Of a stretch of DNA of 64,000 bases, positions 8,963 through 18,295 are shown piece after piece. Under the pieces are notes generated by a model. That model made no database searches and was not told where the DNA came from. It was given only the letters and a program-made list of their open reading frames with translations. The stretch is taken from positions 1 through 64,000 of the forward strand of contig DRGL01000022.1 of assembly GCA_011050085.1 (NCBI GenBank), in the 5' to 3' direction. This DNA comes from Pricia antarctica. GTDB lineage: Bacteria > Bacteroidota > Bacteroidia > Flavobacteriales > Flavobacteriaceae. Numbering within the stretch: the first letter of the stretch is position 1; each line of letters starts with the position of its first letter. Made by a program: the position numbers and the translations under genes.

Positions 8963-9403
8963 TTAAGGCTGATGGTTATCTCTGACAGGAACTTCGATTT
9001 CCAGAAATTTAGCCTCTCCGCTTGCATCTTCCCCAGAATAAAATTTAAAAACATAAGGTTTGGTGTACAGAACCTCAAATTGAAATGCATCCTGAACTGA
9101 GTCGTTCGCTATTGCACAATCTTCTTGATCCAATTTGATACCTATTGCAGCAACGGTTCTAATGTTTAGGGTATCGTTAAAATCGCGTCTCACGTCAAAG
9201 GTTTCTGCAAACGTACATTCATCTGGCCGCAATAATTTTACATCTATAGTATACACCCTACCTAAATCAAACGTATCAGGTAAACTTGCGCTTAGCGTTT
9301 CTAGGGTGGTGTATTCAAAATTGGTGCGGTCATCATCGAGGCTACAGGAGATCGATAGTATTGCCACTAAAATCGCACATAAAAAAATGGATATTCTTTT
9401 CAT
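8963..9403 (-). CDS. Small conserved flavobacterial lipoprotein
   Basis: Predicted lipoprotein of 146 residues. The signal sequence ends in a lipobox ILSISC with the acylated Cys at residue 20, followed by acidic SLDDD, which in Bacteroidota can direct export to the cell surface. The mature part is short and beta-rich, with two further cysteines (DECTF and EDCAI) that could form a disulfide, and ends in FLEIEVPV. I recognise the general shape of a conserved flavobacterial lipoprotein but know no function. It is transcribed towards the ECF sigma gene 83 bp downstream, so it may be part of the same envelope-stress locus. Confidence 0.75.
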   Translation of the reverse strand: MKRISIFLCAILVAILSISCSLDDDRTNFEYTTLETLSASLPDTFDLGRVYTIDVKLLRPDECTFAETFDVRRDFNDTLNIRTVAAIGIKLDQEDCAIANDSVQDAFQFEVLYTKPYVFKFYSGEDASGEAKFLEIEVPVRDNHQP

Positions 9404-9499
9404 ACTATTAGTTCTTTTTCTATTAGATGAAAGAAAGTGGGAAGGGTTGCGTTGAAAAAAATTATTTTTCTACTAATTGTTTTTAATTCTTAAACCGAA

Positions 9500-9541
9500 A
9501 TAGGCACAATACCAAAAATGGTATTGTGCCTATTATTTTTT
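9500..9541. terminator. Strong bidirectional terminator after recA
   Basis: A perfect 15-bp inverted repeat (9500-9514 with 9519-9533) around an AAAA loop, followed on the plus strand by TATTTTTT. On the minus strand it follows the recA stop (9612) by about 80 bases and would end recA transcription before the lipoprotein gene. Confidence 0.85.
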
Positions 9542-9611
9542 AACTGTGATTTTTTTTCGGTGCTTTGTGATGTATTGGCCAACACTGAACGCACCTGCAT
9601 AAAGCGATTAA

Positions 9612-10637
9612 TCAGTCTTTTAACGCTCCAATGGCATCCCGAATCTTACCATCCAATTCCTCGAAGAGCTCAGGGTTGTCCAGTAAAAGGCCCTTCACTG
9701 CATCTCTACCTTGCCCGAGTTTAGTATCTCCATAGCTAAACCAAGAACCGCTCTTTTTAATGATTTCGTATTCTACTCCAAGATCTACTATTTCACCAAC
9801 CTTCGAAACGCCTTGACCGTACATAATATCGAATTCAGCCGTTCTAAAAGGAGGTGCAACCTTGTTTTTGACCACTTTCACACGTGTCTTGTTTCCTTTG
9901 ACATTACCGTCGGTATCTTTTATTTGGGTAGAACGACGAATATCTAAACGTACGGAACAGTAAAATTTTAGGGCATTACCTCCAGTAGTAGTCTCGGGAT
10001 TACCGAACATTACCCCAATTTTTTCTCGCAATTGGTTGATAAATATGACCGTACACTTTGTTTTACTGATGGATCCGGTAAGTTTACGCAGGGCTTGGGA
10101 CATTAAACGTGCGTGAAGCCCCATTTTCGAATCTCCCATCTCACCTTCAATCTCGCTTTTCGGTGTCAAAGCCGCCACGGAATCGATAACCACAATATCA
10201 ATCGCACCGGATCGGATTAGATTATCGGCTATCTCTAAAGCCTGCTCCCCGTTATCAGGTTGTGATATAATAAGGTTATCGATATCTACGCCTAAATTTT
10301 GGGCGTAGTACCGATCAAAAGCATGTTCCGCATCAATAAAGGCAGCAATACCACCTGCCTTTTGTGCTTCTGCCATAGCATGTAAGGTCAAGGTCGTTTT
10401 ACCAGATGATTCCGGACCATAAATTTCAATAACTCGGCCTCGAGGATATCCTCCAACGCCTAAGGCAATATCAAGACCAAGAGATCCTGATGGAATCGCA
10501 TCGATATCTTCCACAACACTATCACCCATTTTCATAACAGCGCCTTTACCGTAGGTTTTATCCAGCTTGTCTAAGGTCAATTTTAAGGCTTTCAATTTTG
10601 CTTCTTTTTCGGAACTCATATCTGTGGTTTTGGACAT
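9612..10637 (-). CDS. recA: Recombinase RecA
   Basis: Strand-exchange ATPase for homologous recombination and activator of the SOS response, 341 residues. Walker A is GPESSGKTT (74-82) and the Walker B region reads [14 protein letters not shown]. The L1/L2 DNA-binding loops are seen around [15 protein letters not shown] and [19 protein letters not shown]. The end [10 protein letters not shown] lacks the long acidic tail of E. coli RecA, as is usual in Bacteroidota. There is no intein. It is a single gene ending in a strong terminator. No LexA-like operator was identified in its upstream region (10638-10870). Confidence 0.98.
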   Translation of the reverse strand: MSKTTDMSSEKEAKLKALKLTLDKLDKTYGKGAVMKMGDSVVEDIDAIPSGSLGLDIALGVGGYPRGRVIEIYGPESSGKTTLTLHAMAEAQKAGGIAAFIDAEHAFDRYYAQNLGVDIDNLIISQPDNGEQALEIADNLIRSGAIDIVVIDSVAALTPKSEIEGEMGDSKMGLHARLMSQALRKLTGSISKTKCTVIFINQLREKIGVMFGNPETTTGGNALKFYCSVRLDIRRSTQIKDTDGNVKGNKTRVKVVKNKVAPPFRTAEFDIMYGQGVSKVGEIVDLGVEYEIIKKSGSWFSYGDTKLGQGRDAVKGLLLDNPELFEELDGKIRDAIGALKD

Positions 10638-10827
10638 TCTTTATAGGGATTTTATATGCTCATCGCATTTTTTCGGGGGTCGCTAATTTACTATTTCTTT
10701 TTGCAAATATTCCCAATCCGGAGAGAAAATCTGTGCGTTAGACCGTTCAAAGTCACAATAAATCGATCATTCTATACGCTGTGAATCCTTAAAGGCATCT
10801 ATACTATCTCAAATGCTAGCTATCTAC

Positions 10828-10835
10828 TATATTTG
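10828..10835 (+). promoter_or_regulatory. -7 element of the trhO promoter
   Basis: TATATTTG, an exact match to TAnnTTTG, 37 bases before the trhO ATG. No good -33 TTTG is visible at the expected distance. Confidence 0.4.
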
Positions 10836-10871
10836 TATTCGTATAACTCCTTTAACTAACATTCGTATAGC

Positions 10872-11903
10872 ATGCAACTGTACAATACCTTAAGTGCAAA
10901 GGAAAGAAAAAAGCTAATCGAAGATGCAGGTCAAGAACGCTTGACCATTTCTTTCTACCGCTACGCACATATTCGTGACCCTCAAGAATTTCGAGACGCT
11001 CTTTTTATGCAATGGAACAGTCTTGACGTACTCGGCCGTATCTATGTCGCCAACGAAGGCATCAACGCCCAATTATCTTTACCTGCCGAAAATTTCGAAT
11101 CTTTCAAGGCGCATTTAGATACTATTTCCTTCCTAAAAAATGTACGCCTTAATATCGCCATTGAACAAGACAATCTGTCTTTTTTAAAGTTGAAGGTGAA
11201 GGTTCGGAATAAAATTGTGGCCGATGGGCTTAACGATGCCACTTTTGACGTTACCGACAAAGGTATTCATGTCGATGCTGAAGCCTTTAACGCCCTTATC
11301 GATGACCCCGATACGATTTTGGTAGATATGCGCAACCATTACGAAAGTGAAATCGGGCATTTCAAGAATGCCATTACTCCCGATGTAGATACCTTCCGCG
11401 ATTCGCTGGATAGTATTGAAAAGGATTTAGCGGATCATAAGGAAGACAAAAAATTAGTCATGTACTGTACTGGAGGCATTCGCTGCGAAAAAGCCAGTGC
11501 CTACTACAAACACAAAGGCTTTAAACAGGTCTACCAACTTGAAGGGGGTATTATCGATTATGCCCGACAAGTCGAAAAAAGGAAGCTGGAAAATAAATTC
11601 ATTGGGAAAAATTTCGTTTTTGACGATCGGCGGAGTGAACGGATTACCGAGGATGTCATTGCCCAATGCCACCAATGCGGCGATGCCTGCGACACCCATA
11701 CCAATTGCACCAATAAAGCTTGTAATCTCTTGTTCATTCAATGCGAAAACTGTGCTGCAAAGACCCAAAATTGCTGTTCGGATGCTTGTCAAGAAGTCTT
11801 CAATATGAGTTTTGAAGAACAGAAAGCTTTGCGGATGGGCAAAGGCAATAGTAATAAAATCTTTAAGAAGGGAAGGTCAAGTGTTTTGAAATTTAAAAGT
11901 TGA
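10872..11903 (+). CDS. trhO: tRNA uridine(34) hydroxylase TrhO (rhodanese family)
   Basis: Oxygen-dependent hydroxylase that makes 5-hydroxyuridine at the wobble position of tRNA (formerly UPF0176/YceA). It has 343 residues. The N-terminal acylphosphatase-like part (RIYVANEGINAQLSLP, residues 56-71) and the central rhodanese domain with active-site loop CTGGIRC (Cys199) are typical. Residues ~263-305 are rich in cysteine (CHQCGDAC, NCTNKACN, CENCAAKTQNCCSDAC), as in the long form of the family, and probably bind metal. Single gene, divergent from recA. Confidence 0.93.
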   Translation: MQLYNTLSAKERKKLIEDAGQERLTISFYRYAHIRDPQEFRDALFMQWNSLDVLGRIYVANEGINAQLSLPAENFESFKAHLDTISFLKNVRLNIAIEQDNLSFLKLKVKVRNKIVADGLNDATFDVTDKGIHVDAEAFNALIDDPDTILVDMRNHYESEIGHFKNAITPDVDTFRDSLDSIEKDLADHKEDKKLVMYCTGGIRCEKASAYYKHKGFKQVYQLEGGIIDYARQVEKRKLENKFIGKNFVFDDRRSERITEDVIAQCHQCGDACDTHTNCTNKACNLLFIQCENCAAKTQNCCSDACQEVFNMSFEEQKALRMGKGNSNKIFKKGRSSVLKFKS

Positions 11904-12003
11904 GGGGTATTTAGAAAATTCACATCCCATCAAAAAATTCCTACCTTTACAATTAAGTATATACGAACCTTATCCCGGCTTTAACGGGACCAAGATATAA
12001 CAT

Positions 12004-13266
12004 ATGAGCTGTAGCAGTTGTTCGACCGGTAAGGACGGACAACCTCGTGGATGCAAGAATAACGGAACTTGTGGTACCGATGGTTGTAATAAATTAACGG
12101 TCTTTGATTGGCTTTCGAATATGTCACTTCCCAACGGCGCCAAGCCGTTCGACTGTGTCGAAGTCCGCTTTAAGAACAGTAGAAAAGAATTTTTTAGAAA
12201 TAACGAGAACCTATCCCTTTCTATAGGCGATATCGTTGCTACCGAGGCGCAATCGGGGCATGACATTGGCATGGTCACTTTGGTCGGCGAATTGGTCAAG
12301 GTGCAGATGAAGCGCAAAAAGGTAGATGCTAAGAGCGAAGACTTGCCCAAGGTTTATCGAAAGGCCTCCCAAAATGATATCGACATATGGCAGAAGTGCC
12401 GAGATAGGGAAGAAGAAATTAAAAAAAGGGCCAGGGAAATCGCTATCATCCTCAACCTGCAAATGAAGATATCCGATGTGGAATTTCAGGGTGACGGATC
12501 GAAAGCCACCTTTTACTACACTGCAGAAGACCGGGTCGATTTTCGACAGTTAATCAAGGATATGGCCAAGGCGTTCGGCATCCGAATCGAGATGCGGCAA
12601 ATCGGCTATCGGCAAGAAGCACAGCGTTTGGGCGGTATCGGATCTTGTGGTCGCGAACTTTGCTGCTCGACATGGTTGACCGATTTTAGGTCAGTATCTA
12701 CCTCAGCCGCGCGGTATCAGCAATTATCACTAAACCCACAAAAGTTAGCGGGTCAATGTGGTAAGTTGAAATGCTGTCTCAATTATGAATTGGATACCTA
12801 TTTGGAAGCGTTAAAGGATTTACCCTCAAACGATACAAAACTGTTTACGGAAAAAGGGCTCGCATTTTGCCAGAAAACGGATATTTTTAAAGGTATTCTT
12901 TGGTTCTCCTATCGTGACGACCCCTCGAACTGGCACGAGCTTACCAAAGAACAGGTAAAAGAAATCTTAGGTAAGAATAAAAAGAAAGAAAAAGTTACAA
13001 GTCTCGAGGAATATACCGTCAATAATTTCGTTAAGGAAGAGAAGGTGTTCGAAGACGTGGTAGGCCAAGATAGCTTGACCCGATTTGATCGGCCGAAAAA
13101 AGCGAAGAGCCGAAATAGGAATAAGAATAGAAAGAAGACCAGTACCCGAAAAGTTAACCAGTCTCCAGAGACTGGTCAAGGTAAGGATTCCGCCGGGAAA
13201 AACCAGAGCGGAAAAAAGCCGAATAATCGAAATAGCAATAAACGAAGACGTCCTAACAATGCGTAG
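12004..13266 (+). CDS. ricT: RicT-like PSP1 domain protein
   Basis: Homologue of RicT/YaaT, a PSP1-domain subunit which in Bacillus forms an iron-sulfur complex with RicA and RicF that guides RNase Y. It has 420 residues. The N-terminus is cysteine-rich (SCSSCSTG, GCKNNGTCGTDGC), the PSP1 core covers about residues 45-300 with CGRELCCSTWL and CGKLKCCLNYE, and the last ~70 residues are strongly basic (RNRNKNRKK), suggesting RNA contact. The start is ATG 12004. Its last 8 bases overlap gldH (ATGCGTAG). The ricT-gldH-PBP order is one I associate with flavobacteria. Partners RicA/RicF are not in the window. Confidence 0.9.
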   Translation: MSCSSCSTGKDGQPRGCKNNGTCGTDGCNKLTVFDWLSNMSLPNGAKPFDCVEVRFKNSRKEFFRNNENLSLSIGDIVATEAQSGHDIGMVTLVGELVKVQMKRKKVDAKSEDLPKVYRKASQNDIDIWQKCRDREEEIKKRAREIAIILNLQMKISDVEFQGDGSKATFYYTAEDRVDFRQLIKDMAKAFGIRIEMRQIGYRQEAQRLGGIGSCGRELCCSTWLTDFRSVSTSAARYQQLSLNPQKLAGQCGKLKCCLNYELDTYLEALKDLPSNDTKLFTEKGLAFCQKTDIFKGILWFSYRDDPSNWHELTKEQVKEILGKNKKKEKVTSLEEYTVNNFVKEEKVFEDVVGQDSLTRFDRPKKAKSRNRNKNRKKTSTRKVNQSPETGQGKDSAGKNQSGKKPNNRNSNKRRRPNNA

Positions 13267-13744
13267 TATATTATCGGTTTTAGGCTTACTCGTAGCAATG
13301 GTTTCCTGTAATGACGAATTGATACTATCTGAATACAAGGCCACCGATGGCGGCTCTTGGAATAAAGATAATACTATGGCATTTTCATTTTCCGAAATGG
13401 ATACGCTTCAAAGGCACAACCTTTTTATTACCGTTCGTAACGACGCGACCTACCCCTACAGTAATCTTTTTTTAATCGCTGAATTGGAGTCGCCTACCGG
13501 TGAGACAATTAAGGACACCCTACAGTACCGCATGGCGCTACCTGATGGTACGTGGCTGGGCAAGGGATTTGGAAGTATGAAAGAAAATAAATTATGGTAT
13601 AAAGAAAATATCATATTTCCGACTTCCGGTGTTTATCATGTAAGACTATCGCAGGCAATGCGCAAAAACGGCAGCGTTAATGGCGTAGTCAATTTGAAAG
13701 GGGTGACCGATGTGGGGTTTGAAATTGAAAAAAGTTTGGAATAG
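13259..13744 (+). CDS. gldH: Gliding motility lipoprotein GldH
   Basis: Lipoprotein of 161 residues required for gliding in Flavobacterium johnsoniae, where it belongs to the gld set linked to the type IX secretion system. The signal peptide ends at the lipobox MVSC (Cys17). The mature part begins NDELILSEYKATDGG and contains FSFSEMDTLQRHNLFITVRN and a C-terminal GVTDVGFEIEKS, typical of GldH. I chose ATG 13259, which overlaps the ricT stop, because a longer reading frame starting inside ricT lacks a signal sequence. Translational coupling with ricT is likely. Confidence 0.92.
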   Translation: MRSILSVLGLLVAMVSCNDELILSEYKATDGGSWNKDNTMAFSFSEMDTLQRHNLFITVRNDATYPYSNLFLIAELESPTGETIKDTLQYRMALPDGTWLGKGFGSMKENKLWYKENIIFPTSGVYHVRLSQAMRKNGSVNGVVNLKGVTDVGFEIEKSLE

Positions 13745-13864
13745 GGTTTAATTTCATGTAAAAGCGGAAGGGCACGAATCAGCCTTTATAGACGCCATAA
13801 GCAATGAATTAAATACCAGTTTTACATAAGCAATTAATAGTACTAATTAGTAATTTTTTCCACG

Positions 13865-16210
13865 ATGGCAAAAAAGGCTGTTAAAAAGAAAAAGACCACA
13901 GGTTTTTTTAAATTCATCAAATGGTTTTGGATACTATTTTTAGCAGGTATCCTTTCTGTAGTATTCTTATTTTTATTTGCTTCCTGGGGCTTTCTCGGAG
14001 AGATGCCTGAATATGAATACCTAGAGAATCCGCAAACCAATCTAGCGACCGAAATTATTTCATCGGATGGCAAGACCCTAGGGAAATTTTACCTTGATGA
14101 TAACCGTACACCGGTGCCCTTCGATAGCCTTCCCGCTAATCTTGTAAATGCTCTGATTGCTACGGAGGATGCTCGATTTTACGAACACTCTGGCATTGAT
14201 GCGTTCGGTGTAATGCGTGCAGTAGCCTATTTAGGCACTAAAGGGGGTGCAAGTACAATAACCCAACAGTTGGCGCGAGCACTTTTTGTAGGGGTGCGAT
14301 CAAAGAATACCTTTGAAACCCTCAAGCAGAAATCAATGGAATGGGTACTGGCAACACGTCTTGAAAGGCAGTATACCAAGGAAGAGATTATAGCCATGTA
14401 TCTCAACCAGTATGATTTTCTCTATAATGCCGATGGTATCCGTTCAGCCGCAAAAATCTATTTTGGTAAAGAACCTCAGGAATTAAAAACAGAAGAATCC
14501 GCAGTATTGGTCGGGATGCTTAAAAACTCGTCTTATTATAATCCTATCCGAAGAAAAGAACTGGTACTCAATCGCAGAAATACGGTATTGGGCCAAATGG
14601 CGAAATACGATTTAATTACCGAACAAGAGAAAGATTCGCTTCAAAAAACTAAAATGTCGATTCGGTTCAATCCCGAATCCCACAAAGAGGGATTGGCCAC
14701 CTACTTTAGGATGTATCTTCAGCGCTTTATGAACGGGTGGATCGCTAAAAATCCGAAACCGGCCCTAGAAGGTCAACGTGATCGCTGGAATCTATTTCTT
14801 GATGGACTAAAAATTTATACAACCGTAGATTCGCGAATGCAGACGAATGCGGAGAACGCCGTACAAAAACACATGGCAAAGCTACAGGCAGAGTTTTTTC
14901 ATCAAAATACGCCCGAAAGAAATGCTACCACCCCATTTTACGATCTTGAGACATCGGAAATCAATAGTATAATGGAAAGGGCAATGAAGAATTCGCCCCG
15001 ATGGGCCAAGATGAAGGATGAGGGGAAATCAGAAAAAGTCATACGTGAATCGTTCTCCAAGAAAACAGAGATGACCGTCTTCGATTGGAAAAGTGATGGG
15101 CGTGAAAAGGACACCATCATGACCCCTATGGATTCCATTCGGTATTATAAAACCTTCTTACGGGCCGGTATGATGTCAATGGATCCTCAGACCGGGCACG
15201 TTAAGGCTTGGGTAGGCGGTACCGATTACCGACATTTTCAATATGACAATGTAAGCCAAGGATTGCATCAGGTAGGCTCAACGTTCAAACCTTTTGTATA
15301 CGCTGCGGCCATCGATCAGCTACGATTGTCACCTTGCGATAAATTTCCGGATACGCAATACTGTATCGAAGCCGGAAAGCATGGGAATATGGAATCGTGG
15401 TGCCCGAAAAACTCTGACGGAAGGTACTCCGGCAGGGAGTATACACTTAAGTCGGCCCTTGCCAACTCCGTAAATACCGTAACTGCACAGCTTATCGATA
15501 GGGTCGGCCCAAGATCCGTTGTTTCCATTGTCCATAACCTGGGCTTTACGCGACCGATTCTCGAAGTGCCCTCTATAGCCTTGGGTACAGAGGTCTTTAA
15601 CGTCTATGAAATGGTAGGCGCTTACGGTGCTTTCGCAAATCAAGGGGTTTATGTCAAACCGGTCATGGTTACGCGTATAGAGGATAAAAACGGTACAGTG
15701 CTTTACGAGTATGTACCGGAAACCAAGGATGTTTTAAGTAAAGAGGTGGCATATACCATGTTGAATTTGATGGAAGGGGTTACGGAAAGCGGTTCAGGTT
15801 CGCGCTTGCGCCACTCGTCCCAAACAGATAAATCGGAGTATAAGGAAATCATAACAGGATACCCTTACGGCTTTACCAACCCTATCGCCGGTAAAACAGG
15901 TACTACCCAAAACCAAAGTGATGGTTGGTTTATGGGCATGGTACCGAATTTGGTGACGGGTGTTTGGGTAGGTGGTGAAGACCGTGCCATTCACTTTGAG
16001 GATACTAAATACGGCCAAGGTGCATCAGTAGCCTTGCCGATTTGGGCATTGTATATGAAGTCGAACTACGAAGATAAGGACCTTGGTATTTCGGACAAAG
16101 AATTTGTCAAGCCCGAAGAAATGACCATTAACCTCGACTGTGACAAACAGGTCGATGAAGAGCCGAAGGAAACTGATGTCGAAGAAGATCTTGAGGATTT
16201 GAATTTCTAA
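13865..16210 (+). CDS. Penicillin-binding protein 1A (bifunctional)
   Basis: Class A PBP of 781 residues which polymerises and cross-links peptidoglycan in the periplasm. A basic tail and one membrane helix (about 17-40) are followed by the GT51 transglycosylase domain with ATEDARFYEHSGID (catalytic Glu101) and GGASTITQQLAR, and EEIIAMYLNQ. The transpeptidase domain has SxxK as STFK (around 471), SxN as SVN (around 533) and KTG as GKTGTTQ (around 676). The acidic C-terminus (EEDLEDLNF) is short. It lies 120 bp after gldH and is closed by a strong terminator. Confidence 0.96.
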   Translation: MAKKAVKKKKTTGFFKFIKWFWILFLAGILSVVFLFLFASWGFLGEMPEYEYLENPQTNLATEIISSDGKTLGKFYLDDNRTPVPFDSLPANLVNALIATEDARFYEHSGIDAFGVMRAVAYLGTKGGASTITQQLARALFVGVRSKNTFETLKQKSMEWVLATRLERQYTKEEIIAMYLNQYDFLYNADGIRSAAKIYFGKEPQELKTEESAVLVGMLKNSSYYNPIRRKELVLNRRNTVLGQMAKYDLITEQEKDSLQKTKMSIRFNPESHKEGLATYFRMYLQRFMNGWIAKNPKPALEGQRDRWNLFLDGLKIYTTVDSRMQTNAENAVQKHMAKLQAEFFHQNTPERNATTPFYDLETSEINSIMERAMKNSPRWAKMKDEGKSEKVIRESFSKKTEMTVFDWKSDGREKDTIMTPMDSIRYYKTFLRAGMMSMDPQTGHVKAWVGGTDYRHFQYDNVSQGLHQVGSTFKPFVYAAAIDQLRLSPCDKFPDTQYCIEAGKHGNMESWCPKNSDGRYSGREYTLKSALANSVNTVTAQLIDRVGPRSVVSIVHNLGFTRPILEVPSIALGTEVFNVYEMVGAYGAFANQGVYVKPVMVTRIEDKNGTVLYEYVPETKDVLSKEVAYTMLNLMEGVTESGSGSRLRHSSQTDKSEYKEIITGYPYGFTNPIAGKTGTTQNQSDGWFMGMVPNLVTGVWVGGEDRAIHFEDTKYGQGASVALPIWALYMKSNYEDKDLGISDKEFVKPEEMTINLDCDKQVDEEPKETDVEEDLEDLNF

Positions 16211-16299
16211 TTTTAAGTCGCATTCTTATTCCAGAAACTTAGGTGACAATCACAAAAACCTGAATCTATAGCCTACGCGCTTCCAGTTCAATCAATTTC

Positions 16300-16345
16300 A
16301 AAAGCCCTTTGCTTTATCTAAAAAAGCAAAGGGCTTTTCTCGTTT
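16300..16345 (+). terminator. Terminator after the PBP1A gene
   Basis: A perfect 16-bp stem (16300-16315 with 16323-16338) around a 7-base loop. The right arm ends in TTTT, followed by CTCGTTTT. It sits 90 bases past the PBP stop and before scoA. Confidence 0.85.
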
Positions 16346-16406
16346 TAATATTGTATTTTAAACCCTTTAAAGGGGTAGCCTAAAACCCAAACAACATGCA
16401 TAGTAT

Positions 16407-17108
16407 ATGATCAATAAGTCGGTAAGCAATGTGAAAACAGCCCTTAAGGGGGTTGAAAACAGTATGACCTTTATGCTTGGTGGATTCGGTCTTTGTGGCA
16501 TCCCTGAAAATGCCATTGAAGAATTGGTGCGTTTAGGTGTATCGGATATTACCTGTATCTCAAACAATGCCGGAGTCGATGATTTCGGACTTGGCCTTTT
16601 ACTTCAAAAACATCAGATAAAAAAAATGATTGCCTCATACGTGGGAGAGAACAAAGAATTCGAGCGCCAAATGTTGAGCGGTGAAATGGAGGTCGAACTT
16701 GTTCCACAGGGTACTTTGGCCCAAAGATGTCAGGCCGCTCAAGGCGGATTTCCGGCGTTTTACACTCCGGCCGGTTATGGAACTGAGGTGGCCGAGGGTA
16801 AGGAATCGCGGTCGTTCAATGGAAAAATGTATATTTTGGAGGAAGCCTTCAAAGCCGACTTCTCTTTTGTTAAAGCTTGGAAAGGTGATGAGGCTGGAAA
16901 CTTAATTTTTAAGGGTACGGCGCGAAATTTTAATCCCTGTATGTGCGGTTCGGCCAATATTACAGTTGCGGAAGTAGAAGAACTTGTGCCTGCAGGTGAA
17001 CTAGACCCTAACCAAATACATGTGCCCGGAATATTTGTACAGCGTATTTTTCAGGGGACAGCCTACGAGAAGCGGATTGAACAAAGAACTGTTCGCCAAA
17101 GAAACTAA
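16407..17108 (+). CDS. scoA: 3-oxoacid CoA-transferase subunit A
   Basis: Alpha subunit of succinyl-CoA:3-ketoacid CoA transferase, which moves CoA between succinyl-CoA and acetoacetate in ketone-body use. It has 233 residues. The glycine-rich CoA-binding segment [13 protein letters not shown] is at 27-39, followed by the typical [15 protein letters not shown]. The family signature near [10 protein letters not shown] and [10 protein letters not shown] is present. It begins at ATG 16407 and precedes the beta subunit by 102 bp, in the same direction. Other CoA transferases (butyrate, acetate) share the fold, so the acyl acceptor is inferred from overall likeness. Confidence 0.93.
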   Translation: MINKSVSNVKTALKGVENSMTFMLGGFGLCGIPENAIEELVRLGVSDITCISNNAGVDDFGLGLLLQKHQIKKMIASYVGENKEFERQMLSGEMEVELVPQGTLAQRCQAAQGGFPAFYTPAGYGTEVAEGKESRSFNGKMYILEEAFKADFSFVKAWKGDEAGNLIFKGTARNFNPCMCGSANITVAEVEELVPAGELDPNQIHVPGIFVQRIFQGTAYEKRIEQRTVRQRN

Positions 17109-17210
17109 GGAAATTCTACTATGAACTCGTACCCTTGCATGTAAAACTTTAGCGCGTGCGGTTTAGCTATAAATTAAAATTTTTCAACCCGGTATTTTCA
17201 AATTGACAGA

Positions 17211-17864
17211 ATGCTAGATAAAAACGGAATTGCAAAAAGAATCGCAAAGGAAGTCAAAGACGGCTACTATGTAAACCTTGGCATTGGCATACCAACCTTG
17301 GTGGCAAACTTTGTACGAGATGACATAGATGTCGAATTTCAAAGTGAGAACGGTATTCTGGGCATGGGGCCTTTTCCGGTCGAAGGCGAAGAAGATGCCG
17401 ACCTTATCAACGCCGGTAAGCAAACTATAACCGCATTACCCGGTGCATCCTTTTTTGATTCCGCTACTAGTTTTGCCATGATTCGTGGCCGTCATGTAGA
17501 CCTTACTATTTTAGGCGCGATGGAAGTCGCAGAAAACGGTGATATTGCCAACTGGAAAATTCCAGGGAAAATGGTAAAAGGTATGGGTGGGGCGATGGAT
17601 CTGGTAGCATCCGCAGAAAACATAATTGTTGCGATGATGCACACGAATCGAGCGGGCGAATCAAAGCTTTTGAAACGATGTACCCTACCGCTTACTGGCG
17701 TCGGATGCGTAACTAAGATTGTCACCAACCTTGCTGTATTAGAAGTTACCTCGAACGGGTTTCTACTTAAGGAAAGGGCACCTGGAGTTAGCGTGGAAGA
17801 GATTCAGAATGCAACGGAAGGTAAATTACACATTGAGAGCGACGTTCCTGAAATGGAACTTTAA
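17211..17864 (+). CDS. scoB: 3-oxoacid CoA-transferase subunit B
   Basis: Beta subunit of the same CoA transferase, 217 residues. It carries the catalytic glutamate in SENGILGMGP (Glu46), which forms the gamma-glutamyl-CoA thioester intermediate. VNLGIGIPTLVANF (21-34) and the MVKGMGGAMDLV segment are characteristic. It forms a pair with scoA and both subunits are complete, so the enzyme should work. No other ketone-body genes are adjacent. Confidence 0.95.
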   Translation: MLDKNGIAKRIAKEVKDGYYVNLGIGIPTLVANFVRDDIDVEFQSENGILGMGPFPVEGEEDADLINAGKQTITALPGASFFDSATSFAMIRGRHVDLTILGAMEVAENGDIANWKIPGKMVKGMGGAMDLVASAENIIVAMMHTNRAGESKLLKRCTLPLTGVGCVTKIVTNLAVLEVTSNGFLLKERAPGVSVEEIQNATEGKLHIESDVPEMEL

Positions 17865-18035
17865 ATTACAAAATCAATACTCTTTTGTCTATAAAGCTAA
17901 GCGTTTGTATTTTTCACAACACTATAGCCTCAGTTCACAACAATAGTTTTAATTAATGAAAGTTCGAACGTAAGTTTACAGTGTTATTAATTGAAAGTCT
18001 AACCCCAAGTCAGACCTCGAACAAAACCTAAAGCT

Positions 18036-18137
18036 ATGGAAGTCCAAATGAACCATCAACAAGAAGAGATTCAAGTGTACAAAAACGATTTTTTAAGCGG
18101 AATCGTAATGTTGACCAGAAAATTATTTATGCTATAA
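18036..18137 (+). CDS. Candidate 33-residue small protein
   Basis: Short frame ATG 18036 to TAA 18137 inside the 431-bp gap after scoB. The peptide starts with a polar, glutamine- and glutamate-rich half (MEVQMNHQQEEIQVYK) and ends with a hydrophobic/basic half (SGIVMLTRKLFML). A strong terminator begins 40 bases after its stop, as expected for a short transcript. I do not recognise it and cannot exclude chance. It could equally mark a small regulatory RNA ending at that terminator. Confidence 0.3.
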   Translation: MEVQMNHQQEEIQVYKNDFLSGIVMLTRKLFML

Positions 18138-18177
18138 AAACCTACTTAAGCATTACCTACTTATCAACCCCCAATTT

Positions 18178-18211
18178 AAAAAAAGCGGCCTTCCCCAGGG
18201 CCGCTTTTTTT
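18178..18211 (+). terminator. Terminator after scoB / small ORF
   Basis: A 13-bp stem with A7-GCGGCC (18178-18190) and GGCCGC-T7 (18199-18211) around an 8-base loop. It ends the scoAB transcript or a separate short transcript. Confidence 0.9.
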
Positions 18212-18295
18212 ATGCCTATTTGTTGCGAAGGCATGCAGTCTTAAAATTTCATTTGACTTTTTCTATATTTAGGCCTTCACCAAGTCAATAAAACC

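Noticed and set aside
9612-10637. Possible intein or insertion in recA
   Set aside because: The protein is 341 residues and collinear with normal RecA.
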